Assembly (NCBI GenBank): GCA_003132825.1
Contig: PKYX01000276.1
Location: 1 to 6,414 of the forward strand
Direction of reading: 5' to 3'
From: Acidobacteriaceae bacterium
Lineage (GTDB): Bacteria > Acidobacteriota > Terriglobia > Terriglobales > Acidobacteriaceae
DNA: 6,414 nucleotides
A program made the translations under genes and the position numbers. This document shows positions 1 to 5,815 of the stretch, in pieces. How positions within the stretch are numbered: the first letter of the stretch is position 1; each line of letters opens with the position of its first letter. Under the pieces are notes generated by a model. That model worked only from the letters and a program-made list of their open reading frames with translations, was not told the origin of the DNA and ran no database searches.

Positions 1-54
1 AGGCGCAGCCCGCAAGGCAGGCGCAGCCCACAAGGCAGGCGCAGCCCACACCGA
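1..54 (+). repeat. 18-bp tandem repeat, three adjoining copies, inside coding sequence
   Basis: Three adjacent 18-bp units run 1-18, 19-36 and 37-54. Units 1 and 2 differ at one base (G or A at position 12 of the unit) and unit 3 diverges in its last four bases. The length is a multiple of three, so each unit adds six in-frame residues (AQP followed by A/T, R/P, Q/K). The array may continue upstream of the window. Such units can expand or contract without breaking the frame. Confidence 0.85.
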
Positions 55-524
55 AGGCCCAGCCAACGCAGGCGGCAACACGAACTCAGCCCCCTACGAC
101 CACCAAGCGCGCTAGCCAGCCGCAACCGACCAAGCCCACCGCGCAACACTCGCAGCCGGCCAAGTCGGCAATGCGTGCTTCCCCGAGCAGCCGAACCGCA
201 GCAGCGACCCACCCGCAACCGGCGCAGGGCGTGCAGCGCTCACAACAGGCCCACAATTTCGGCGGCCACGGCGGCGGCCACATTACGAGCGCCCGTTTCA
301 CGGCCAATTTCGGCAGTTCCCACCACTTCCGCATGAGTCGCCCAGTGATCTATCAGGGCTATTCACGTTTCAATTATGGCGGCTATTATTTCGGGTTCTA
401 TGATCCATGGCCGGCGGACTGGGGATATTCCGACAACGTTTACGTGGATTACATTGACGGCCAGTATTACTTGATTGACCTCGCGCATCCCGGCATGCGT
501 CTTGTCGTCAACGTTGTACTCTGA
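3..524 (+). CDS. Partial (5' end missing) probable exported protein with Pro/Gln/Ala-rich stalk and Tyr-rich C-terminal domain
   Basis: The frame is open from the first complete codon at position 3 to the TGA at 522-524 (173 residues visible), so the true start lies outside the window. The ATG at 171 is internal: it has no ribosome binding site and the protein composition is continuous across it. The first ~85 residues are low complexity (A, Q, P, T, K, R), starting with a hexapeptide repeat of the form AQPTRQ. A Gly/His stretch follows (HNFGGHGGGH). The last ~65 residues form a distinct Tyr/Gly/Asp-rich segment with the motifs YGGYYFGFYDPWPADWGY and VYVDYIDGQYYLIDLAHPG. This looks like a disordered stalk carrying a small beta-rich C-terminal domain, an architecture I associate with exported acidobacterial proteins of unknown function. 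A signal peptide would be in the missing part. No enzymatic motif is visible. The next gene is 277 bp away. Confidence 0.75.
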   Translation, partial: AQPARQAQPTRQAQPTPKAQPTQAATRTQPPTTTKRASQPQPTKPTAQHSQPAKSAMRASPSSRTAAATHPQPAQGVQRSQQAHNFGGHGGGHITSARFTANFGSSHHFRMSRPVIYQGYSRFNYGGYYFGFYDPWPADWGYSDNVYVDYIDGQYYLIDLAHPGMRLVVNVVL

Positions 525-723
525 TCGACGAAAGCGCGGTTCCGTCAGGGCTGACAGGGGTCGGAAGTCTAAGGAAAGATTCCTCCCTCCATTCGACGGC
601 GAAGCATTTTCCTCGACGCTCTTCTTTGTAGATGGGTACTGGCGCAGGATCATTGCCAGCCTGTCAGGCACTGGGTGTGATCGGGACGCCCCTCGATCTT
701 GAACGACAACCGAACGAGATTTG

Positions 724-760
724 TGGCCGAAGTGAGCCTTTGTGACCAGTCATGGCCGAA
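724..760 (+). repeat. Direct repeat TGGCCGAA, 29 bp apart, upstream of the small gene
   Basis: TGGCCGAA occurs at 724-731 and 753-760. Each copy is followed a few bases later by a similar GCCTTT or GCTTTT stretch. The pair lies 42-78 bp before the start codon at 802, and a weak -10-like TACACT lies at 770-775. It could be a regulatory site for that gene, but two 8-mers are little evidence and no good -35 element accompanies them. The remaining 525-723 stretch shows no convincing gene. Confidence 0.25.
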
Positions 761-801
761 AGGCTTTTCTACACTGGCTCAGCTCCTGAAAGAGGTGAAT
801 T

Positions 802-969
802 ATGTCTGACACAGCGGAAGACCCAAAGATACCCAAACAACAAGACCGGTCGAAAGACTCCGGAACTCCAGCGGATAAGGAGCTGGATCGTATCGCCGAT
901 GAGGCTGCTGAGCGCGCAGGAGAAACCGAAAGGCGCTATGACCGAACCCACGATATTTTTACAAAGTAA
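802..969 (+). CDS. Small highly charged hydrophilic protein, 55 aa, function unknown
   Basis: An ATG at 802 is preceded by a good ribosome binding site (AGAGGTG, 791-797, spacing 4) and the frame runs to TAA at 967-969. The product has 55 residues, of which 15 are Asp/Glu and 11 Lys/Arg, with no Cys or Trp and no signal peptide or membrane segment. Residues 1-23 are Pro/Lys/Asp-rich and probably disordered. Residues 24-48 (ADKELDRIADEAAERAGETE onward) look like one amphipathic helix with Leu/Ile/Ala spaced along one face. The end is DIFTK. It is probably a soluble cytoplasmic protein. The composition recalls small stress-type or nucleic-acid-associated proteins, but I do not recognise a named family and assign no function. 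It stands alone, 277 bp after the preceding gene, with hairpins about 55 bp downstream. The ribosome binding site and protein-like composition make it more credible than the longer overlapping frames here. Confidence 0.6.
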   Translation: MSDTAEDPKIPKQQDRSKDSGTPADKELDRIADEAAERAGETERRYDRTHDIFTK

Positions 970-1024
970 ATCTCGCGAGGCAGGACAGAGACTCCGCTGT
1001 TCTGGTTCCCGGGTGTCGCCGTTT

Positions 1025-1099
1025 CCGCCGGGTTGTTACTTTCCAGCCCGGCGGTGGCAGGCGTAAGCCTGGCCAGTTTCGTAAGGTAGAGTCCTTACG
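1025..1099. other. Three consecutive hairpins downstream of the small gene (possible terminator or structured RNA)
   Basis: Three inverted repeats follow each other. CCGCCGGG (1025-1032) pairs with CCCGGCGG (1047-1054) across a 14-nt loop. TGGCAGGC (1055-1062) pairs with GCCT-G-GCCA (1067-1075), with one bulged G and a GTAA tetraloop. CGTAAGG (1080-1086) pairs with CCTTACG (1093-1099) across a 6-nt loop. None is followed by a strong T-run (only GTTTCGT at 1076-1082), so an ordinary intrinsic terminator is not clear. Possible roles are termination or 3'-end protection of the 802-969 transcript, or a small RNA. Confidence 0.45.
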
Positions 1100-1541
1100 T
1101 GCTTAGCCGATTTGCATCAGATGTATTCGGGTCATTCAGAAGCGCGACCTAAGGTCCACCACTGGACAGTGATCGCCTTGCCATTTCCGGCTGCCACGTC
1201 CAGGGCGCGATAGCTCGCCGGCGAAGACCTTGGAGTTACATGCCTGTCAGTATTCTCGTTGCAAGCCCCCGGCCAATGTAGCCGCTTTCGCTTTTCAGGG
1301 CGCTTATTTCCCCATTTCAGATGGCGTTGCCGACCGTGGCATGCCCCCATATCGCATGCCTGGCGCAGTCCCTGGAGTTTGTAGTGGTCAGTAGAATCAT
1401 CAAAGCCATTGAGACTCTTCTCTCTCATAAAATCGGAGCTGGGTGCATCAGGTCGGGAGTTCCGTGCAGCCGATTCTATGCGATGCGCTTGGATCGCAGT
1501 CATGAGTGAGGACGACGCTTCTACTCCTCGTGATCGTGAGG
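1100..1541. other. 442-bp stretch without a supported gene
   Basis: Open frames exist on both strands (for example 1132-1545 minus and 1321-1509 plus), but none has a ribosome binding site or recognisable protein motifs. The minus-strand frame also overlaps the end of the hydrolase gene. A small perfect hairpin, GTCCA/TGGAC with a CCAC loop, lies at 1154-1167. I see no tRNA, rRNA, CRISPR or insertion-sequence ends. The stretch may be degraded coding sequence or 3' flanking DNA of the hydrolase gene. Confidence 0.5.
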
Positions 1542-2753
1542 TCACCTAGCGTCCGGAGGAGATACTTTCTCCGCGAGACGAAACGTTATGCCCATAAAGT
1601 GCTTAGGAACGCCGGTCTCTGCCGGGGTCTTTTCAAGAAATGCCTTCGCCGAAGCATCATTTTTCAGGTAGCTATCCAGGAAGTTCAGACTATAGAGCGC
1701 AACCCAGGCGTAACTTGTGTTAGCGTCCTCCCGTCCGTAATCGGCCACTTGATTTTCCGCAAAACGTTGCGCGCTCTCCCTGCGTTGAGACATGGAACTG
1801 AACTCGGGGTGTGCCATGCCCAGCATATGCACGGTAAGCACATCGCCATGCGTCCAGGCGTTCAGAACGTTTGGACCGACTCTATTGGCGGGAGGAGCAT
1901 TATCAGATTTCTCGATATCTTCAAGGTTCACATCTCCCCGGGTGAAGAAAAGAAGTGGTATGGCCATCCGCTCGGGATGAACATCGCCTGCCATTTTCAC
2001 GAGACCAGGGTAATAGCGCATGCTGCCGTCCATGGATGCCAGGGCAGCGATGCGAGGGTCCCGTGCTGCGGCAAACAGGCTCGAGATTCCGCCCCAGCTC
2101 CAGCTCAATACAGCGACCTCAGATAAGTCCGCATCGGAAAGCGACCTAGCGTACGTGATGAGAAACGAGATATCGCGAGCCTGCGCCTTGATCCCGTCCA
2201 GGTCGTCCGTCATATCGCGCGTCGACACCCCCATCGACGGACTTGCAAGAACGACGTAGCCATGACTTGCAAGATACTCACACAGATCGGCATTCTCCCA
2301 CGAAACGGAAGAGTCACTGGGGGCGTAAATCAGAATCGGGTAACGGCCTTTTGCCAGCTTCGCATCCCGCACCGCCCGCAGCGAGATATTGGACGACGTC
2401 TTCAACAGGGAACGCCACCGATTGTTCTTTTTGTCTGGAGCGCCGAAGTGGATCTCCGTGTCGGCCAGTTGGGTATAGTCGCCAACCGTCATTGGTTTGC
2501 CTGTACTTCTCAAAGATGGATACCAGATCAGCGTCTGCAGGGGACGTGCGTCCTCGCCTACAGAGGACTTTGGCGAGTCCCTGAGGGAGGCGGGATAGAT
2601 GCGTGAGCGATCGTACTGATCGACGACCTTCAAACCTACTGGATACGGTCCAGGCTTTTGCAGGAACTTAAAAGCGGAGGTCTGAGAGGCCGCGAATACG
2701 GAACCAGGGCATATGCACAATGCGCAAAAGGCAATTAAAATTCGCGTTCTCAA
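1542..2753 (-). CDS. Secreted alpha/beta-hydrolase (dienelactone-hydrolase / PAF-acetylhydrolase-like), 403 aa, TTG start
   Basis: The product is a probable exported serine hydrolase of the alpha/beta-hydrolase fold; the substrate is unknown. The frame is open upstream to 3068, but those ~105 residues are Arg/Cys/His-rich and run through IstB debris. The best start is TTG at 2753-2751, with GAGAGG 10 bases before it. It gives a clean signal peptide, MRTRILIAFCALCICPGSVFA (1-21), cleaved before the next Ala. Residues 37-82 resemble the N-terminal region of PAF-acetylhydrolase-like proteins (YDRSRIYP, LIWYPS). The strand-loop segment is ILIYAPSDSSVSW (140-152) followed by YLASHGYVVLASPS (160-173). 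The nucleophile elbow is SWSWGG (217-222), with Ser219 as nucleophile. Probable acid is Asp274 (FFTRGD) and probable base His315 (GMAHPEF). First Gly of GxSxG is replaced by Ser, and the usual HG after the first core strand is AP. The gene is monocistronic in this window and faces away from the kinase gene. I see no clear terminator. Confidence 0.85.
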   Translation of the reverse strand: MRTRILIAFCALCICPGSVFAASQTSAFKFLQKPGPYPVGLKVVDQYDRSRIYPASLRDSPKSSVGEDARPLQTLIWYPSLRSTGKPMTVGDYTQLADTEIHFGAPDKKNNRWRSLLKTSSNISLRAVRDAKLAKGRYPILIYAPSDSSVSWENADLCEYLASHGYVVLASPSMGVSTRDMTDDLDGIKAQARDISFLITYARSLSDADLSEVAVLSWSWGGISSLFAAARDPRIAALASMDGSMRYYPGLVKMAGDVHPERMAIPLLFFTRGDVNLEDIEKSDNAPPANRVGPNVLNAWTHGDVLTVHMLGMAHPEFSSMSQRRESAQRFAENQVADYGREDANTSYAWVALYSLNFLDSYLKNDASAKAFLEKTPAETGVPKHFMGITFRLAEKVSPPDAR

Positions 2754-2760
2754 TCTAGCG

Positions 2761-2768
2761 TTCCTCTC
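2761..2768 (-). promoter_or_regulatory. Ribosome binding site that sets the TTG start of the hydrolase
   Basis: On the minus strand this reads GAGAGGAA and ends 7 bases before the TTG at 2753. No ATG or GTG in the hydrolase frame between 2753 and the mature region gives both a ribosome binding site and a signal peptide, so this site decides the start. Confidence 0.65.
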
Positions 2769-2877
2769 GAGCGCCGCAGCACATGTGAAATTTTCTTCTC
2801 TACACCAGCAAGCCAAGACTTTGTGCAGGATGGTAGCTCCTACGTAACTCAGACATCTTACCGAAACTGGTTTTGGT

Positions 2878-3025
2878 TCATTCCTTCTTCTCGTCCTGTG
2901 GCGGATTGCGTTTCTTGCGCATGGACTCGCCGCGCATTTCGATGCGGTGGGCATTGGTGAACCACACGGCCCAGGATGCCATCGGCGATGGTGGGATCCC
3001 CGATCTGCGACCCGTGGTCTGACAT
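2878..3025 (-). pseudogene. istB: Remnant of IS21-family IstB transposition helper ATPase (C-terminal ~40 aa, frameshifted)
   Basis: On the minus strand, one frame reads QIGDPTIADGILGRVVH, which is the IstB C-terminal signature of the type IGDPTIADAILDRLVHNAHRI. The frame next to it continues NAHRIEMRGESMRKKR and ends at TGA (2880-2878). Removing one C from the CACC at 2959-2956 joins the two halves exactly, so a single-base insertion broke the frame. Everything upstream of about 3019, including the Walker A and B ATPase motifs of this roughly 250-residue family, is missing or unrecognisable. No istA transposase and no inverted-repeat ends are visible. IstB assists the IstA transposase in target selection; this copy cannot be functional. 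The 93-residue open frame 3159-2878 only covers the remnant by chance in its second half. The piece marks an old insertion between the hydrolase and the kinase genes. Confidence 0.85.
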
Positions 3026-3181
3026 TGTTTATCCTCCGACTTCCTCGCATTGCGGTCGGCAGCTTCATGTCCCGCGTTTGCAGCTGAATTGTTCTGTTCC
3101 GCGAACATTGTGGTCCACGAGGCCTCCAACAGAGTACAACCTAAGATAACGAAACCCACGGAAGGAAGGTTGCGCCCGCGT

Positions 3182-3243
3182 CCGTGCCATCTAAAGATGC
3201 AGGCCCACCGGTTGCACGGCGAGGCCTGAAGGCGGAAAGGGGG
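3182..3243 (+). promoter_or_regulatory. Possible structured leader and ribosome binding site of the histidine kinase gene
   Basis: CCGTGC (3182-3187) is complementary to GCACGG (3214-3219), and CAGGCC (3200-3205) to GGCCTG (3223-3228). The pairings interleave as an H-type pseudoknot, and a CATC-TAAA-GATG hairpin (3188-3199) sits in the first loop. The ribosome binding site AAAGGGGG (3236-3243) follows 8 bases later, with spacing 8 to the ATG at 3252. The layout resembles a compact translational switch but matches no riboswitch class I know, and 6-bp pairings arise easily by chance. No clear promoter was found upstream. Confidence 0.3.
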
Positions 3244-3251
3244 TATCCTTT

Positions 3252-4736
3252 ATGCAGAGAGTCAAGGACCATGGATTTTGGCGTTCCAGCACTCGCGCAG
3301 TCCCCGGCATTCTTCTTGTCGGGCTGGTGACGTTCATCTGCTATGGGTTGGGATTGAATCTCACCGTAACCGCCTTCTTCTATCTCATCGTGGTGGTATT
3401 GCAATCCCTGCTCGGCGATTTCGTCTCTTCGGCCGCGGTATCCGTCATTGCAGATCTCTGTTTGAATTTCTTCTTTGTCCCTCCCATTTTTTCGTTGCGG
3501 GTGAGCGATTCCTCGGACACTTGGGCGCTGATCACTTTCCTGATCACCGGCTTAGTGGTCACTCGCCTTACGACTCAGCTGCGCCAGCAGGCAGAAATAT
3601 CGGAGCTTCGTCGCCACGAAATGAACATGTTGTACGAACTGGCGCAAGGGTTACTCGCGCTAAATCCTCGAGAGGACATGTTGAGGAGTTCCGTCTCACT
3701 ATTCCGTGCGGTTTTCGGCCTGCGTGCCGTGTGCCTATACGATGGGATGAATGCCGAACTTCAAAGCGATGGCGATTCCCACGCCGGTCTTGCCGATAGG
3801 ACTCGGGCGGCTTACATCTCGCGGCAGGACTGGGATGATTCCGTCGCCGGAGTTTTCACCCGTCGGCTTCGTGCCGCCGGCAACCTGATGGGAGCGGTGG
3901 GATTTGAAGGCCTGCGCGATGCCGAGGTGACCGCAGGTCCGCTCACCACGCTTGCCGCCGCCATACTGGAACGCGCGCGCGTTTTTCGCGATGCCAGCCA
4001 TGCCGATGCCGCGGCTCAGGCGGAGATATTCCGAGGAGCCATCCTGGACGCCCTGGCGCACGAATTCAAGACTCCCCTTGCCACCATTGTTACTGCTACT
4101 GGTGGTCTGCGTGAAACTGGCGGGCTGCGTCCGGAACAATTGGAGCTAGCGGAGATGGCGGAAAGTGAAGCTTCACGGCTAGGCCGGTTGACCTCGCGAT
4201 TGCTTCAAGTCGCCCGGTTGGACAAAGAAGAGGTGAAGCCGCAACTGGAGCTCATTGATCTCGCCGACCTAGTCGCACGCTTAACTGATCAATATGCAAA
4301 ACGCTGGACCGACCGGACGCTATCCTTGACTAAGGGCGTAGCTTCCGCCGAGGTCCTAGCCGACGCTGAGTTGCTGCGATTGGCAGTGCGCCAATTGCTG
4401 GACAATGCCTGCAAGTATTCGCACGTCGGATCCGCCATCAAGATTGCCCTAGAACCGCAGCAGGGATTCGTGGCGGTTCGAGTCTGGAACAGTGGAAGCG
4501 CGATAGCATCGAATGAACGCGCTAGAATCTTCGAACGCTTCTATCGCGGCGCCGAAGTACGCCAGGTCGCTCCAGGATCGGGCCTTGGTCTATACGTTGC
4601 CCGGAAGATAGCCCAGGCACACGGCGGAACCCTGGATTTAGAGGCCAATGCCGCCTCTGACCGTGACGGAACGTCATTCCGCCTGACCCTGCCGATAGCA
4701 AGAAACGATTCAGATCACGTCGGCCAGACGGTTTAG
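3252..4736 (+). CDS. KdpD-like membrane sensor histidine kinase (DUF4118 - GAF-like - HisKA - HATPase), 494 aa
   Basis: The product is an inner-membrane kinase that autophosphorylates on His and passes the phosphate to a response regulator, most likely the one encoded at 4923-5660. Four hydrophobic segments (about 17-34, 36-54, 57-78, 90-106) form the DUF4118 domain typical of KdpD, including FFFVPPIFSLRVSD. Residues ~120-245 look GAF-like. The HisKA box ALAHEFKTPLATIV carries the phospho-acceptor His270. The ATPase domain has N-box LLDNACKYS (Asn385), F-box RIFERFYRG (425-433) and G2 box GSGLGL (442-447). The G1 box is WNSGSAI (412-418), with Asn413 where Asp is usual; similar N-x-G forms occur in related kinases, so it is not evidence of inactivity. 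The N-terminal KdpD and USP domains (~370 residues in E. coli KdpD, total ~890) are absent. The ATG at 3252 has ribosome binding site AAAGGGGG. The gap to the regulator gene is 186 bp and contains a separate promoter. Confidence 0.93.
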   Translation: MQRVKDHGFWRSSTRAVPGILLVGLVTFICYGLGLNLTVTAFFYLIVVVLQSLLGDFVSSAAVSVIADLCLNFFFVPPIFSLRVSDSSDTWALITFLITGLVVTRLTTQLRQQAEISELRRHEMNMLYELAQGLLALNPREDMLRSSVSLFRAVFGLRAVCLYDGMNAELQSDGDSHAGLADRTRAAYISRQDWDDSVAGVFTRRLRAAGNLMGAVGFEGLRDAEVTAGPLTTLAAAILERARVFRDASHADAAAQAEIFRGAILDALAHEFKTPLATIVTATGGLRETGGLRPEQLELAEMAESEASRLGRLTSRLLQVARLDKEEVKPQLELIDLADLVARLTDQYAKRWTDRTLSLTKGVASAEVLADAELLRLAVRQLLDNACKYSHVGSAIKIALEPQQGFVAVRVWNSGSAIASNERARIFERFYRGAEVRQVAPGSGLGLYVARKIAQAHGGTLDLEANAASDRDGTSFRLTLPIARNDSDHVGQTV

Positions 4737-4804
4737 CCCGTCATCGTGCCGGCGAGATTTGTTGGCCAAACCGGCGGCCGCTGCCCACTATTCCTCCGTT
4801 CAAA

Positions 4805-4851
4805 CTTCTTAGGGAATCTTTACGGATTCTTCATGCCCGGCACTCTATCTT
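4805..4851 (+). promoter_or_regulatory. Putative activator-dependent promoter of the response regulator gene (11-bp repeats plus -10)
   Basis: Three adjoining 11-bp units, CTTCTTAGGGA (4805-4815), ATCTTTACGGA (4816-4826) and TTCTTCATGCC (4827-4837), are followed by a -10-like TATCTT (4846-4851). At 17-bp spacing the -35 position reads CGGATT, far from consensus, and falls inside the repeats, as in promoters activated by OmpR/PhoB/KdpE-family regulators bound over -35. Positions 4815-4861 match 5779-5825 upstream of the CxxC protein gene at 36 of 47 bases without a gap. The inferred transcription start is near 4858. Confidence 0.6.
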
Positions 4852-4869
4852 CCTAAGGAGGAGGCTCGG

Positions 4870-4920
4870 TTGCGCTACGTTGGCTTGGTGCGCCCGCTAA
4901 AGGCTTTTCCAAGAGGATGA
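4870..4920 (+). CDS. Possible 16-codon upstream leader ORF coupled to the response regulator
   Basis: TTG at 4870 follows the strongest ribosome-binding-like sequence of the window (AAGGAGGAGG, 4855-4864, spacing 5). The frame encodes MRYVGLVRPLKAFPRG and stops at TGA 4918-4920, two bases before the regulator's ATG at 4923. This geometry would allow translational coupling. Against it: the start inferred from the -10 element (near 4858) would trim the ribosome binding site, the start codon is weak, and part of the GAGG stretch is shared with the second promoter, so it may be a promoter feature instead. Confidence 0.22.
   Translation: MRYVGLVRPLKAFPRG
4911..4916 (+). promoter_or_regulatory. 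Ribosome binding site that sets the response regulator start at 4923
   Basis: AAGAGG directly abuts an ATG at 4917, leaving no spacing, but lies 6 bases before a second in-frame ATG at 4923. The second ATG is therefore the better start. It shortens the protein by two residues and leaves MAPRPLHVLVVDDE at the N-terminus. Confidence 0.65.
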
Positions 4921-4922
4921 CT

Positions 4923-5660
4923 ATGGCCCCGCGTCCACTTCACGTGCTGGTAGTCGATGATGAGCCAGCCTTGCGCAAAGTGTTTCGCACTTCTCTGGCC
5001 GCCAGCGGCTTCGCCATCGAAGAGGCGCGCAGCGGAGAAGAAGCCGTTGACATTCTTCCCCAGCATCCTTTTGATCTGGTGCTACTCGACATCAATATGC
5101 CGGGCATTGGCGGCGTCGAGGCGTGCCGTGAAATACGCGCCCTTGCTCCGAAAATCGGGATTCTGATGGTTACTGTGCGCGACGCAGAGAGTGACATGGT
5201 GCGCGCGCTTGAAGCCGGAGCGGACGACTACGTCACGAAACCGGTTCGGTTTCGCGAGCTGGTAGCCCGCATGCGGGCCGTACTGCGCAGGCTGGAGGCC
5301 GACAGCGCAACCCAACCGACGATCATTCGGATAGGCGATCTCGAGATGAATCTCGAACGCCACAGTTTGCGAAAGGCCGGAAACCTGATTCATCTGACGC
5401 CAACTGAGTTCGACTTACTCGTTCTGCTCATGCGCAACCACGATGCACCTGTGACTCATGCCAAATTGCTGCGAACCATCTGGGGACCGGAGTACGGTAC
5501 CGAACTCGATTACCTGCGCTCCTACGTGCGTACGCTTCGCAAGAAAATCGAAGACGATCCGGCGATACCGAAATACATTCTCACCGAGCCGTGGGTGGGC
5601 TACCGATTTTGTGACCCATCCGACCCGGTATCGCCCGAAAGCGCCGATGATTCCCTCTGA
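4923..5660 (+). CDS. KdpE/OmpR-family response regulator (receiver - winged helix), 245 aa
   Basis: The product is a cytoplasmic DNA-binding regulator, the probable partner of the histidine kinase just upstream. Receiver domain (~6-122): acidic pair Asp12-Asp13 (VLVVDDEP), phospho-acceptor Asp56 (LLDINMPG), Thr84 (MVTVRD) and Lys106 (YVTKPV), so all catalytic residues are present. Winged-helix DNA-binding domain (~133-230): LTPTEFDLLVLLM, LLRTIWGPEYG, recognition helix region YLRSYVRTLRKKIEDDP and the wing ending in GYRF. WGPEYG and YLRSYVRTLRKKIEDDP are close to KdpE (WGPNAVEHSHYLRIYMGHLRQKLEQDP), so it is KdpE-like, but no kdpFABC genes are visible and the target may differ; I therefore give no symbol. 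The length is normal for the family (~225-245). The gene has its own promoter with 11-bp repeats, which suggests autoregulation. The next gene begins 211 bp downstream and carries a matching promoter. Confidence 0.95.
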   Translation: MAPRPLHVLVVDDEPALRKVFRTSLAASGFAIEEARSGEEAVDILPQHPFDLVLLDINMPGIGGVEACREIRALAPKIGILMVTVRDAESDMVRALEAGADDYVTKPVRFRELVARMRAVLRRLEADSATQPTIIRIGDLEMNLERHSLRKAGNLIHLTPTEFDLLVLLMRNHDAPVTHAKLLRTIWGPEYGTELDYLRSYVRTLRKKIEDDPAIPKYILTEPWVGYRFCDPSDPVSPESADDSL

Positions 5661-5699
5661 ATGAACGTCAAAGGCCAGCGAGTATGCCGCCTGAAGCAT

Positions 5700-5724
5700 G
5701 GTGGAGTACCCAGTGGTAACCACC
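5700..5724 (+). other. Hairpin after the response regulator gene, possible weak terminator
   Basis: GGTGG (5700-5704) pairs with CCACC (5720-5724), and TACC (5707-5710) with GGTA (5715-5718), around a CAGT loop, with a small AG/A internal loop. It starts 40 bases after the stop codon. No T-run follows, so factor-independent termination is doubtful. It separates the regulator gene from the promoter of the next gene. Confidence 0.3.
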
Positions 5725-5735
5725 TCCAAGCGAAA

Positions 5736-5815
5736 CTTCTTATGCGCCGGAAACAAACATTTTATGGAGATTTGCGGAAATCTTCACGTTTTCTCCATGC
5801 CCCGCGATCTATGTT
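5736..5815 (+). promoter_or_regulatory. Putative regulator-controlled promoter of the CxxC protein gene (11-bp repeats plus -10)
   Basis: The core has units ATCTTCACGTT (5780-5790) and TTCTCCATGCC (5791-5801), preceded by the weaker GATTTGCGGAA (5769-5779), and a -10-like TATGTT at 5810-5815. TTCTCCATGCC differs by one base from its counterpart upstream of the response regulator, and the whole 5779-5825 segment matches 4815-4861 at 36 of 47 bases. An exact 10-mer AAACTTCTTA occurs upstream in both regions (5733-5742 and 4802-4811); here it leads into CTTCTTATGCG (5736-5746), which may be a distal half-site. No good -35 element is present. The inferred transcription start is near 5822, about 50 bases before the ATG. 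Confidence 0.6.

Noticed and set aside
752..1066. Plus-strand open frame of 104 codons overlapping the small gene
   Set aside because: It has no ribosome binding site and runs through the hairpin region. The 802-969 frame inside it has better translation signals and composition.
1527..1540. CTCGTGATCGTGAG near-palindrome as terminator of the hydrolase gene
   Set aside because: The stem is short and imperfect, and there is no T-run on the minus strand.
1132..1545. Minus-strand open frame of 137 codons downstream of the hydrolase
   Set aside because: There is no ribosome binding site and no recognisable motif; it overlaps the hydrolase stop region and its composition looks non-coding.
1506..2126. 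Long plus-strand open frame (206 codons)
   Set aside because: It lies opposite the hydrolase gene, is Arg/Cys/His-rich, has no ribosome binding site and shows no protein motif. It is a shadow of the minus-strand gene.
2754..3068. N-terminal extension of the hydrolase frame to an ATG at 3068
   Set aside because: The extra ~105 residues are Arg/Cys-rich and cross the IstB remnant in another frame, and they would bury the signal peptide. The TTG at 2753 has a ribosome binding site.
3140..3150. TAAGAT as -10 of the kinase promoter
   Set aside because: No -35-like hexamer lies at 16-18 bp spacing; the nearest TTGTGG is 28 bp away.
4748..4775. GCCGG/CCGGC inverted repeat after the kinase gene as terminator
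   Set aside because: The stem is only 5 bp with an 18-base loop and no T-run follows.
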